Assembly (NCBI RefSeq): GCF_014851805.1 | Contig: NZ_JACVAK010000003.1 | Location: 1-64,000 of the forward strand | Reading direction: 5' to 3' | Source of the DNA: Pseudoxanthomonas sp. PXM02 | GTDB taxonomy: Bacteria; Pseudomonadota; Gammaproteobacteria; Xanthomonadales; Xanthomonadaceae | DNA length: 64,000 nt | Part shown: piece by piece, positions 46,021-53,710 of the stretch | Layout of the letters: each line of letters opens with the position of its first letter | Position numbering within the stretch: the first letter of the stretch is position 1 | The notes under the pieces: model-generated | What the model saw: the letters and a program-made list of their open reading frames with translations, nothing else | What the model was told of the DNA's origin: nothing | The model's database searches: none | Program-made: the position numbers and the translations under genes

Positions 46021-46063
46021 TGGGCCCACCAGGACTCGAACCTGGAACCAAAGGATTATGAGT
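46018..46063 (-). other. attachment site: 46-nt 3' fragment of a CAT-anticodon tRNA (Ile2 or Met)
   Basis: On the minus strand the sequence runs from the anticodon loop CTCATAA through TCCTT, the T arm CCAGG-TTCGAGT-CCTGG and acceptor strand TGGGCCC to ACCA. The 5' half of the tRNA is missing: the bases upstream of the loop do not pair with TCCTT. This is the footprint left at the far end of an element integrated into a tRNA 3' end. The 5' side faces higher coordinates, so the element lies to the right and the intact tRNA should be beyond it. Confidence 0.8.
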
Positions 46064-46271
46064 TGTATAGAAACCGTGTAAGCAATTGTAACCAATACAA
46101 AACATGGCGAAGTATAGGGAAGTTCAACACACTTACGGATGAAGAACTTAGCGCAGCCTAGCTCAGTCCACCAGAGCTAGCTGCTGTACCGCCACAGTAC
46201 CTGCATGCACGTCTATTGGTCTGCTGCCATGTTGGTGAACTCGGCTCGGCCAAGAGATTTCTGGCGCGAGA

Positions 46272-48779
46272 TTACGCTTCGACAACAATCGGCTGAGCGA
46301 CTGCAATCTTCTGTGCAACTGCTGTGTACAGATCGACCTCTGTTTGCTGAGTGCGGATTGACACAATCAAGCTATACCGAGCAGGAAGGTCATAGCGTTC
46401 CAGTGCTGGACGAGTGCGCCACCACCCAGCAGACGGGTAGACGGCGATGAACCCCCGACTGGCCAACTCCACGGCAGTGCCCGTCCACACATCTTGATGC
46501 AGTGATCCACGATGCCTTTTAAACTCGCCTAAGTACCAGTTAGGGTCTTTTGGATTGACGGGATCTCCTTCATCCTCGCGCTGAGCTGCTGCATTGATCC
46601 GCGCCACGAAATCGTCTGTCGAGCCATCCAGCGGACGCTGGACGTCAAATCGCAGGCGATGCGATGGGTAGTAAAACTTCGAGGTCGAGCCGCGAGCCGA
46701 GGGATTGGGTTCGATAAAGTAAGAGAGAGTCACACGCAGCTCGACCTGCGCATCATGCAGGGCTCCAAGCTCTTCCAGCGGCCATGGCAGCGAATGCAAG
46801 TTCATGTCGCGCGTATTTATGCCCTTACCCTTCACTTTCGCGTAGGGATGCACCATGTCTTCCACGACGAGCGTCAGGGAATTGCCTGCGCTCCATAGTG
46901 CCCGTTCCAGATCGGGGACGCCCCAGCCGCAATGCCGGATCAGGTGAACATAATCGCTCTTGCTGGGTGTGTGACCAGCTGGCAGGTACATCGCACGCAT
47001 GGCTTCGGTCCACTCGGCCGAATGGACGATTAGCGCTCGGACAGTCTCGGGCCGGAGGTTCGGATAGGCCGCCATGATCTGCGCGGCCATGCGCGCGCAC
47101 AGCGCGGACGCGGCACTGGTCGCGTTCGTGGTCGTGAACAGACGATCGACGGGCGCGTTGTGGGTAGTCAGCAGATTCAGACTCGCCATGCCAACGGCGC
47201 CGATATCGTCCTTGGCCGCGTTCCCGCCTTCGAACATCACCTCGGGCTTCAGCGGCCATGCCCCATCCCACGTTCTCGACGTCGTGGAGAACGGACTTGG
47301 ACCGCCCTCGGCCGCGATCGCCTTGAGCGAGGCGTGTCCTTCCGTATCGGCCTTGTGCGTGAATGCTCCGACCGTGATGGCATTCCACGCCTGACCTGGG
47401 TCATGTATGAGATTGGTGGACAGGCTGCCGGGATATGCAGCCCAAGCATTCGGATCGCGGATATTCCCGGCCGACAGCACGAACAGGCGCGGGTAATGGC
47501 CTGCCCCATCGGTATCGGCAGCCAGTTTGTCCACCGCCGAGGACCAGGACGAAGGGCGCCCGCGGTCGCGGTAGTCCGACGCGCTCACCGCGGACGTGAA
47601 AACCCGCGCTCGATCCGGGGCGGCTACTTCGGGGCGCGCAACACCTTCGGTAAAGAGATAGGCATGATGGCGCGCGTCTCCGTCATTCCCGCCGTCCTGA
47701 GGCACCAGTTTGACGGATTCGAGACGATGCGGAATTTCTATTGGGCCGGTCAAAGCCAACGCATCCGTCAGATCGCCGTAACCTGCGAGTCCGGCAAGGC
47801 CGGTGCCGTGGTTGGCGGTATCGTCGACACCCCATCCCGGTTCTACCGTGTGCAGGTCCGCTGCATCCATCAAAGGTGCAAGCAGCGGGTGCCCCCGGTT
47901 TACGCCGGTATCCAGGAAGCAGATCCTCGGCGCATCACTTTCCGGCATCTGAGCGCGCTGCAATAGTTCGTCTGCCCACTCCTGCTGCTCGGCAACCGTC
48001 ATCCCGTCGAAGAACTCGGCGGTTTCCTTGGCGTAACGAAGCTCGGCGACGCAATTCAAGGTCATCACTGAGCGGGAGAATTGCTGCTGCGAACCGTACA
48101 TCAGCAGCACGGTTCGCTCGGGGAAGTCGACCTGCTTGTCGCTGACGACGCATTCGGCCAGTCTCGCCAGCTTCTTGAAGTCCTCTACTACGGCCTGACG
48201 CTGGCCGCGAACCGGAAGCCACACTTCCCACCAGAAAGGAACGGTAACGTCGTCCGGCAATAGGGCTGGCTCGTCGGTCCACAACGCACGCAGCTCGGCG
48301 GCACGGATCGAGGCGATCGTATTCAGCAGCGCCCGGTGGTCGCGCGCATTACCGTTCCTGTCCTTCTTCTCTTCCAGATATTCGGTGACGTATTTTTCGA
48401 AATGCGCCAGCTTGCCGTCGGGGACGAATACGTTGGCATACGTGTGCTCGCCTTCCCTACGCACACTGAGCAGCTCGATCTTCTGCGTTTCGTTCGCCAA
48501 GCTCTCAAATGCCAGTTCTACATCCGGCTGACTGGCGAACTGAATCTGCAGGCCGAGACCGCTTTCCAGCTCCTGTTGTGCCTGGGTAAGAACCACTTCG
48601 GTGGAGACAGGTTTCAATGCCTCGATCTGCGCACGCAAAGCTTGCCCGTGCTGCTGTCGAGGCAGATCCGGAACAACGCTCGTTGCGCCGCCTCCAGCGG
48701 GGTGCGCCGTGAAGCCAACTGCCTTGGAAGTGTCTTGCAGGACTAGATGCGGCCGCTTATCGGCTGGTTGATCCGGCAT
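46272..48779 (-). CDS. ietS: subtilisin-like serine protease of an ietAS-type module
   Basis: An 835-residue S8 protease without signal peptide, so cytoplasmic. The triad is Asp290 (FLDTGVN), His324 (NHGTGLAG) and Ser555 (NATSAASA, where the usual GTSxA is ATSAA), with oxyanion Asn439 (LSAGN). About 280 residues precede the protease domain. It overlaps the AAA-ATPase gene by 23 bp. The AAA-ATPase plus subtilase pair matches IetA/IetS, known from the stability system of the Ti plasmid pTiC58 and later listed among anti-phage systems. In that model the protease is the toxic part. Symbol by family and gene order. Confidence 0.85.
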   Translation of the reverse strand: MPDQPADKRPHLVLQDTSKAVGFTAHPAGGGATSVVPDLPRQQHGQALRAQIEALKPVSTEVVLTQAQQELESGLGLQIQFASQPDVELAFESLANETQKIELLSVRREGEHTYANVFVPDGKLAHFEKYVTEYLEEKKDRNGNARDHRALLNTIASIRAAELRALWTDEPALLPDDVTVPFWWEVWLPVRGQRQAVVEDFKKLARLAECVVSDKQVDFPERTVLLMYGSQQQFSRSVMTLNCVAELRYAKETAEFFDGMTVAEQQEWADELLQRAQMPESDAPRICFLDTGVNRGHPLLAPLMDAADLHTVEPGWGVDDTANHGTGLAGLAGYGDLTDALALTGPIEIPHRLESVKLVPQDGGNDGDARHHAYLFTEGVARPEVAAPDRARVFTSAVSASDYRDRGRPSSWSSAVDKLAADTDGAGHYPRLFVLSAGNIRDPNAWAAYPGSLSTNLIHDPGQAWNAITVGAFTHKADTEGHASLKAIAAEGGPSPFSTTSRTWDGAWPLKPEVMFEGGNAAKDDIGAVGMASLNLLTTHNAPVDRLFTTTNATSAASALCARMAAQIMAAYPNLRPETVRALIVHSAEWTEAMRAMYLPAGHTPSKSDYVHLIRHCGWGVPDLERALWSAGNSLTLVVEDMVHPYAKVKGKGINTRDMNLHSLPWPLEELGALHDAQVELRVTLSYFIEPNPSARGSTSKFYYPSHRLRFDVQRPLDGSTDDFVARINAAAQREDEGDPVNPKDPNWYLGEFKRHRGSLHQDVWTGTAVELASRGFIAVYPSAGWWRTRPALERYDLPARYSLIVSIRTQQTEVDLYTAVAQKIAVAQPIVVEA

Positions 48780-49788
48780 GGTTCGGGGCTGCCTTCTTCT
48801 TGTCCGTTCTCAGGCTCAGTTTGCGACGATCTTCCAGTGCGCGGTTCAATATCTCACCGTTTACTCGCGACTCGTCATGCATTACAGCCTCTTTGATGGC
48901 TTCGTCGACCGCACGCCGTATCTCCGCATAGCTCAATCCGCCGGCCTTCGACGCGATCGCTTTTAGCGGGAATGGCTTGGGCACGAACTTCCCCAACCGC
49001 GACTTGATCAACTTCGCCGCCTGATCTGCGGTAGGCAGGTGGTACTCGATGACATCATCGAAGCGGCGGAAGAGCGCATAATCGAGGATCTCCGCATGAT
49101 TGGTGGCTGCGACGATCAGACTGTTGGACTGGTCGCTCTCGATCATCTGCAGGAAGCTGTTCAAAACGCGTCTGATCTCGCCCACATCGTTTGCGAGCCC
49201 CCGCTGGGAACCAATCGCATCGAACTCGTCGAAAAAGTACACGCCGCGGACCTCGGCCACCGCATCAAAGACCTGGCGCAACTTAGCCGCGGTTTCACCC
49301 ATGAACTTGGTGATAAGCGCATCGAACCTCACCGTGAACAGTGGTACGCCGAGTTCCGCTGCCAGCACCGATGCTGTCATTGTCTTGCCCGTTCCCGGTG
49401 GACCGACCAGAAGCAACTTGCGCCGGGGTGACAAGCCATGCTCGCGAATACGCGAGAGCAGCCGTTGCTCCTTCAGGATGCGCTCGATTTGCGTGGTCAC
49501 ATGCGGGTCGAGCACCATGTCGACCAGCCTGCTCTTTGGGTAAGCAACCGTCAGCAGGTTGGCAAGCTCGCCCCGAGGACGAGCAAGGGGAACCAGCTTG
49601 CTTGACTGCTCGCCAGCCGCGGCCCGCGACTTTGCGGCGTCGATCATATCGCGCAGATCCTCGGCCAATCTCCCATGACCAAGCTTGGCCTCATGCGCCG
49701 CTACCTGCATGGCGACCGAGTAGAACTGCCGATCGTCTCGGTCGATGTAGGACTTCAGCAACGCTTTGAGTTGTTCGGCACTAGCCAT
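48757..49788 (-). CDS. ietA: AAA-family ATPase of an ietAS-type module
   Basis: A 343-residue ATPase: N-terminal helical part of about 110 residues, Walker A GPPGTGKT at 129-136, Walker B FFDEFD at 185-190, sensor IVAATNH and arginine-finger-like FRRFDD. It resembles FtsH/proteasome-type AAA domains without a protease. The ATG at 49788 overlaps the XRE regulator stop codon (ATGGCTAG); this coupling decides the start over an ATG 19 codons upstream. In IetAS it is the antidote or controller of the co-encoded subtilase. Confidence 0.87.
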   Translation of the reverse strand: MASAEQLKALLKSYIDRDDRQFYSVAMQVAAHEAKLGHGRLAEDLRDMIDAAKSRAAAGEQSSKLVPLARPRGELANLLTVAYPKSRLVDMVLDPHVTTQIERILKEQRLLSRIREHGLSPRRKLLLVGPPGTGKTMTASVLAAELGVPLFTVRFDALITKFMGETAAKLRQVFDAVAEVRGVYFFDEFDAIGSQRGLANDVGEIRRVLNSFLQMIESDQSNSLIVAATNHAEILDYALFRRFDDVIEYHLPTADQAAKLIKSRLGKFVPKPFPLKAIASKAGGLSYAEIRRAVDEAIKEAVMHDESRVNGEILNRALEDRRKLSLRTDKKKAAPNHAGSTSR

Positions 49789-50098
49789 GCTGCTCACCCG
49801 ATTGTGCGGTTGCGTTGGGCGCCCTAGACAGCGATGCATCGACACACTGCATCAACTTGGCGGCGGTTTCCCCATCTATCGGCCCTAGATCCTCCTGCTC
49901 TGATGCCAGGAAGAATAGCAAGCCGACGGGAATCTGAAGCGCGTGCGCGACCCTGGTCAGCGTCGAAAGCGTCGGGTCCCGCCTGTTGTTCTCAAGCATC
50001 GACAGGTACGAAACGGAGCAACTGGCCTGCCGCGCGACAGCGCCCTGCGAAGCACCCCGCCTCGTGCGGCACAACCGAATGGCGTGGCCGACATTCAT
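49781..50098 (-). CDS. XRE-family regulator coupled to ietAS
   Basis: A 105-residue protein with a Cro/CI-type helix-turn-helix at residues 6-60 (AIRLCRTRRGASQGAVARQA, then SYLSMLENNRRDPTLSTLTR) and a short C-terminal tail. Start taken at ATG 50098; a GTG 28 codons earlier is in frame, but the added residues are unlike the family. Its stop overlaps the ietA start, so the three genes form one transcript, and it is the likely regulator of the module. Confidence 0.82.
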   Translation of the reverse strand: MNVGHAIRLCRTRRGASQGAVARQASCSVSYLSMLENNRRDPTLSTLTRVAHALQIPVGLLFFLASEQEDLGPIDGETAAKLMQCVDASLSRAPNATAQSGEQHG

Positions 50099-50253
50099 TA
50101 CTTGTCTCAGTCTCACAGCCTGCGAAGACTGCGATAGTACATTCCCAGCTTGAATTTTACCATCAGTGAAATCTCTGCGCACTGATCCCCCTACCCCCTA
50201 GCTCGTTGGCTGCCTGCCTGGAGCCTGAGAAGCACTAAGGCAACAGCGACCTA

Positions 50254-50526
50254 TCAGAGGTCGTGGCTTAGAGGAGATTTCCTTCGAGAGTACTTTGCGA
50301 TTACTTCCAGCACAGCTGCTAAGTCATCAGAGCGCAAATTCTCGCGCTCGAGAAATAACGCAGTAGATGCCGATTTCAGTCGGCTGATGCAGGCCTCATC
50401 AATGGGATCGCGCGCGCGCTCGCGTCCAAGTTCTGCCGCAATGATGGACATACGACCGCCGATCAATTCTCTGGCGAGTTCGTACAGGACCCCCACCTCA
50501 TATGGAGTCGTCATCTTCCTGAGCAT
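50254..50526 (-). CDS. small protein of unknown function
   Basis: A protein of about 90 residues, helical and charged (VLYELARELIGGRMSIIAAE, and ISRLKSASTALFLERENLRS). No family recognised. Alternative starts: ATG 50526 with AGG upstream (used), ATG 50514, or TTG 50538. It lies between the MobC-like gene and the ietAS module on the same strand and may be an accessory gene of the element. Confidence 0.45.
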   Translation of the reverse strand: MLRKMTTPYEVGVLYELARELIGGRMSIIAAELGRERARDPIDEACISRLKSASTALFLERENLRSDDLAAVLEVIAKYSRRKSPLSHDL

Positions 50527-50593
50527 CACACCTAGCAAATTCAGATCATTACTTTAGTGCCATCTAACGGATCGCCAGTCATCAACAACGTAG

Positions 50594-51199
50594 TCATCTC
50601 GCCCCTCCCTGGCTCTCTAACTTCCAGCGATGCGAGCATGAGTTGATCAATGCATGCACTTCTCGCCTATGGGCGTCCATCTTCACAGTCAGACCTCTCA
50701 GCATCATCTCAAGGTCTCCATTTCCGATTCCTGCCCCCGCATTCAGGTGCCTCGCGATCTGGTTGAGGTTTCGGCCCATCGCCATAAGCTGATAGTTCGA
50801 TTCGCCGAGCGCCTGCAGCTCCGCCCCTCCCACTGCTATCCCTCGCGTCAGCGCAGACCTTATCAGACTGATAATCCAGAACTGGATTGAACAGTCCTTA
50901 TCTTCAGCGATCTCGGCAAGGGCGGCATGCTCAGAGGCTGTCAGCATCAACTTGACCGCCCTCTTAGGGGCCCGATCAACTTCGGCCAACTCTCTCATCT
51001 GCGCCATTGACGAGTCCGCGCCGGCCCCCTGAACCTCTCGCTTGGGGCGGCCCACCAACTGCGCCATCACACGCCGAAGGACTTCAGGCCCGTCTTCCTG
51101 ATGATACTCAGTGAAGCTCTGCCACGCCTCCAGAAGGTCGATTGGCACTCTAAGTCGGATGACCTTACTGTTCTTACGTCCCAATCCCTTTGCACTCAT
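50594..51199 (-). CDS. MobC-like relaxosome accessory / mobilisation protein
   Basis: A 201-residue protein with an N-terminal ribbon-helix-helix-like stretch (SKVIRLRVPIDLLEAWQSFT) and a second domain. The second domain carries the MobC signature around residues 135-160 (LMAMGRNLNQIARHLNAG). MobC proteins bind oriT and help a relaxase nick DNA. No relaxase gene follows it, so mobilisation would need a relaxase in trans or encoded elsewhere on the element. The palindrome-rich region directly upstream is a candidate oriT/oriV. Confidence 0.7.
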   Translation of the reverse strand: MSAKGLGRKNSKVIRLRVPIDLLEAWQSFTEYHQEDGPEVLRRVMAQLVGRPKREVQGAGADSSMAQMRELAEVDRAPKRAVKLMLTASEHAALAEIAEDKDCSIQFWIISLIRSALTRGIAVGGAELQALGESNYQLMAMGRNLNQIARHLNAGAGIGNGDLEMMLRGLTVKMDAHRREVHALINSCSHRWKLESQGGAR

Positions 51200-51310
51200 T
51201 AGTACTTGCCTCCAGCAGTTCCAGTCTCAATAGAGACGGAAAGATTCAGTTGTGTCCACACACCGGCACCAAGTGCCTATCCTGCAATTGAACTTCTCCT
51301 CCAAGATTTT

Positions 51311-51669
51311 GTTCGTCATGACGAACACTCGTTCCTATAGTCCCTTAGGCGATGCTCTATGCACCGCCCTCTCCACCCCACCTACTGCTAGCGGCAAAAC
51401 TGTGGCGTTAATCTTGTGGGTATGAAAAACAGGCAGGTAGTTAGGTAGGCAGGTAGGCAGGTAGGCAGGTAGGCAGGAACTGTTCGTCATGACGAACAGC
51501 TTCTGTGACCAAAGCTGATCGTCCTAAGGAACTAAAGCTGCGGTCGGTACCATTCGTCTTGACGAAACTCCAGAGCCAGAAACTGTTCGTCATGACGAAC
51601 GTTCTCTGGCTATGAACCGCCAGATGATGACAAGCCGGTCTGAGGCTGAGACTGTTCGTCATGACGAAC
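51311..51669. repeat. cluster of five GTTCGTCATGACGAAC palindromes
   Basis: Perfect 16-bp copies lie at 51311-51326, 51482-51497, 51585-51600 and 51654-51669. An imperfect copy (ATTCGTCTTGACGAAA) is at 51552-51567. The 51482 copy extends to a perfect 20-bp palindrome, CTGTTCGTCATGACGAACAG. The region has no gene and lies between the MobC-like gene and the replication-type gene. It has the look of operator/iteron sites of a replication, partition or transfer origin; the binding protein is unknown but one of the small DNA-binding proteins nearby is a candidate. Confidence 0.85.
51432..51478. repeat. 8-bp tandem repeat (GGCAGGTA)n
   Basis: About five copies of GGCAGGTA (one degenerate, GTTAGGTA) plus a partial copy run directly up to the 20-bp palindrome at 51480. 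The octamer period and position inside the palindrome cluster suggest part of an origin; length change by slippage is likely. Confidence 0.85.
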
Positions 51670-51683
51670 AAGCACGGCTCGGA

Positions 51684-52583
51684 CTATGAGTCCCTGCTGG
51701 ATCTATGCCGGTAGACCTGCGCTTCATCTGGCCATCGCGCATCCGCCTCAAGCAGGCGGTCTCTGAGCGCCTGCTTGTCAGCGTCCACACGAAACTGCTG
51801 GTATGCCCAGTTCACGGAATTCATGAAGGGCGATTCCGGCATTGCCCCAGTATTCGACATACTTCCGGACTGGACGTCCACGTATCGTCGCTTGGCACCT
51901 AGACGCCGTCCACGACTGACATTGAACGTTCCGCTTCGGGCTCGCGCTATCAGCTCGATTAGCAGCCCCATGGGACTCACAACCGAAGTCTCTTCCACCC
52001 TCGCAGCAAGCTCGTCAAGGATGTCCTGTTGAGTTTCCGGGCCTAGTGGGTCGAGCATTGCTTGTGCACGAGCGCGATCGTTTTCGCTCAGCGCTTCAAG
52101 CCCCTTAGCCGACCAATCCAAATGAACGAGCGCCGCCGTAGTAGTTTCTTCTTGTAGAAGAATCTTCTTACTACTACTGCTTGTAGCGGTGCGGTTTCCG
52201 GACCTCGGTCTACCGGATCTCGGCCCGCCGGACGCCGGTCGTCCGGAGTTCGGTTGTTGCACTTCGGGCACCGAAGTACGGTCATCCGCTCCCGGCCTCG
52301 GCTCGCCATATATGCGAGTGACCGTGCTCCAGCGGCCACGGGCATCCTGGTGCTTGATTACATGTGCGTATCCTAGGGCCCTTAGTTCCCTCATTGCTGT
52401 GAGAATGGCAAACCGGCCCTCTGTTGCAGACTCTCGCGCAAGGTCTATCGCGCTCATACGGTAACCGGGAGCGTTGCTTAGGAGCCGGATCGCGATCCCT
52501 CTTGCCCGAAACGATAGCCTTTTGTCCCGGGAGAGCTTTGTTGGAACGCTGTGGTGAGAGCAAGCAGCAACTTCGTAGTTCAT
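51684..52583 (-). CDS. helix-turn-helix replication-type protein
   Basis: A 299-residue protein. Residues 15-100 form a winged helix-turn-helix (LSRDKRLSFRARGIAIRLLS, ending GYAHVIKHQDARGRW) like that of plasmid/phage replisome organisers. A low-complexity Gly/Arg/Ser linker (about 115-150) and a helical C-terminal part follow. A role as the initiator or replisome-loading protein of the element is plausible but not proven. Its ATG overlaps the previous stop by ATGA. The palindrome cluster lies directly downstream. Base composition is lower in GC than the left half of the window. Confidence 0.6.
   Translation of the reverse strand: MNYEVAACSHHSVPTKLSRDKRLSFRARGIAIRLLSNAPGYRMSAIDLARESATEGRFAILTAMRELRALGYAHVIKHQDARGRWSTVTRIYGEPRPGADDRTSVPEVQQPNSGRPASGGPRSGRPRSGNRTATSSSSKKILLQEETTTAALVHLDWSAKGLEALSENDRARAQAMLDPLGPETQQDILDELAARVEETSVVSPMGLLIELIARARSGTFNVSRGRRLGAKRRYVDVQSGSMSNTGAMPESPFMNSVNWAYQQFRVDADKQALRDRLLEADARWPDEAQVYRHRSSRDS
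52138..52177. repeat. nested inverted repeats inside the replication-type gene
   Basis: Outer arms GTAGTAGT (52138-52145) and ACTACTAC (52170-52177) enclose an inner hairpin TTCTTC/GAAGAA (52146-52151, 52157-52162). They encode a run of Ser, Lys and Thr codons in the linker of the protein. The structure is AT-rich against its surroundings and could form a cruciform or mRNA stem. Confidence 0.65.
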
Positions 52584-52819
52584 GCTGCCGCCCTCTCGTC
52601 CATCTCATCTATCAACTTTGCAACATCAAGGACTGCAAAGTAGATTCTTTTCCCGATGCGACGCTTTGCCGGATTAAGCCGTCTAGAAAGGCTATTGTCG
52701 CCAGCTAGTGTCATCCGTAGCCCGTCGGGGCTTCTACTCAGAACCTTCGCAAGCTGGGTTTGGGGCATGAGCGGCGATCCGCCTGTGAGTTTGAGCAGAA
52801 GGTCAACTGTCGTACTCAT
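52580..52819 (-). CDS. small DNA-binding-like protein of the element
   Basis: A 79-residue basic protein (MSTTVDLLLKLTGGSPLMPQ, then AKVLSRSPDGLRMTL and a basic RRLNPAKRRIGKRIYF strand) with a helix-turn-helix-like layout as in AlpA/excisionase-type proteins. It overlaps its neighbours on both sides by ATGA, so three genes are translated in a chain. A specific role (excision control, copy control) cannot be assigned. Confidence 0.6.
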   Translation of the reverse strand: MSTTVDLLLKLTGGSPLMPQTQLAKVLSRSPDGLRMTLAGDNSLSRRLNPAKRRIGKRIYFAVLDVAKLIDEMDERAAA

Positions 52820-53124
52820 AGTTCACCCCGCATCGAAGACACGTTTGGCTTGCTTGTGGCTCGCTTCGAGGCTTTAGCTTGTGGAAGCTTCCCTAACGAG
52901 TTGGTTGTCTTGAATTGCAGGTCTAGGTGTGCGGCGACGTCGATCAACCGAAATAGGCGCCTACGCCCTAGCTTGAATGACGGAATTGGATAGTTGCCCC
53001 TACTCAGGGCGTTTCTGACAGCGTCGGCAGAGCTAGAGGTGATTTCCGCCACCTGGCTCACGCTTAGTGAGGGTGGGTACTTCGACGAGAGATAGTCGAG
53101 GGAGTTCTCAATATGTGTGGTCAC
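52816..53124 (-). CDS. small helix-turn-helix protein of the element
   Basis: A 102-residue protein starting at GTG 53124 behind AAAGGGC. A helix-turn-helix is likely at residues 19-60 (LSVSQVAEITSSSADAVRNA, then PIPSFKLGRRRLFRLIDVAA), as in MerR/excisionase-like DNA-binding folds. The C-terminal 30 residues are basic. It is the first gene of the chain leading to the replication-type protein. A longer frame upstream to 53238 lacks a good start. Confidence 0.6.
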   Translation of the reverse strand: MTTHIENSLDYLSSKYPPSLSVSQVAEITSSSADAVRNALSRGNYPIPSFKLGRRRLFRLIDVAAHLDLQFKTTNSLGKLPQAKASKRATSKPNVSSMRGEL

Positions 53125-53710
53125 GGTGCGCCCTTTGCAGTAGGCACTTGCTCGAGCAAGTGAGATGCAAGGTGCTGGGACGAATTCAAGAATGACGGGT
53201 ACGACGGACCGTCGGCCTATAGGCCGCCCTAAGCACAACTTGCGCGAAAGGGGACCACGTATGCGTGGTCCTTAGCCCGCCAACCGAAAGAAGCGGTCCG
53301 TCTAGTCCTGAACCTCTCTGGCTAAGCGTGGCGGCGCTCGCTTTGGTCAGGCGGATCCGTTCTAACTTTGGTGGCAACCGAAGAACTGCCTGGCCCACCG
53401 TAGCCGGCCATGTTCCGCCGACGCTTGGAATCTAATCACACATATTGGCAACTATCAAGACACAAGCGCTTGCCACTCATAGCGGTAGTTTCCGCGAAGC
53501 GTCGCTCAAGTGCGTTGCACCTTTCCAAAGGTTCAAGCCGAGTATCTCGCGCACCATGGCGGAGCGTCGATTCCGCTTCTCCGGGGATTGAAGACGCGTA
53601 GTCAAAACTGACCCAATGTCCGCAATCGGCCAGAAGCGGACATCACGCACGAGCTCGCCACTAATACTCGGCTGCCTCCGAGAATTTCCCCACAACGCGC
53701 CCACACACGC
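53125..53710. other. 586-bp interval without supported gene; contains a hairpin
   Basis: GGACCACG (53252-53259) and CGTGGTCC (53264-53271) form a perfect 8-bp stem with a 4-nt loop. The promoter of the small-protein chain must lie in the left part. Further right are short open frames of no recognisable product and one dispersed palindrome at 53617. No tRNA or integrase remnant is seen here. Confidence 0.5.
53617..53642. repeat. dispersed imperfect palindrome, CGGCCA-loop type, copy 3
   Basis: Outer arms TGTCCGC and GCGGACA match perfectly; the inner part is AAT-CGGCCA-GAA. It is the best preserved copy of the family also seen at 1858, and CTGACCCA stands just before it. It lies 69 bp beyond the stop codon of the GH39 gene on the minus strand. 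Confidence 0.65.

Larger units (their letters stand above)
46018..53238. mobile_element. left part of an integrative element (plasmid-like or ICE/IME remnant)
   Basis: The boundary at 46018 is the tRNA fragment. To its right base composition falls and genes are plasmid-like: ietAS-type stability or defence pair, XRE regulator, MobC-like protein, replication-type protein, small DNA-binding proteins and an iteron-like palindrome cluster. No integrase, relaxase, partition or conjugation genes are seen in the window. The right boundary is not visible; the interval given covers only the part whose gene content is clearly element-like. Confidence 0.65.

Noticed and set aside
46018..46063. Functional tRNA gene
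   Set aside because: The D arm, 5' acceptor strand and 5' anticodon-stem strand are missing, so no cloverleaf can form.
51441..51671. Short minus-strand open frame through the GTTCGTCATGACGAAC cluster
   Set aside because: Its repeated FVMTN-type peptides are only the translation of the palindromes; no start signal.
53252..53271. Right attachment site of the island
   Set aside because: It is only a simple hairpin with no match to the tRNA fragment at 46018-46063.
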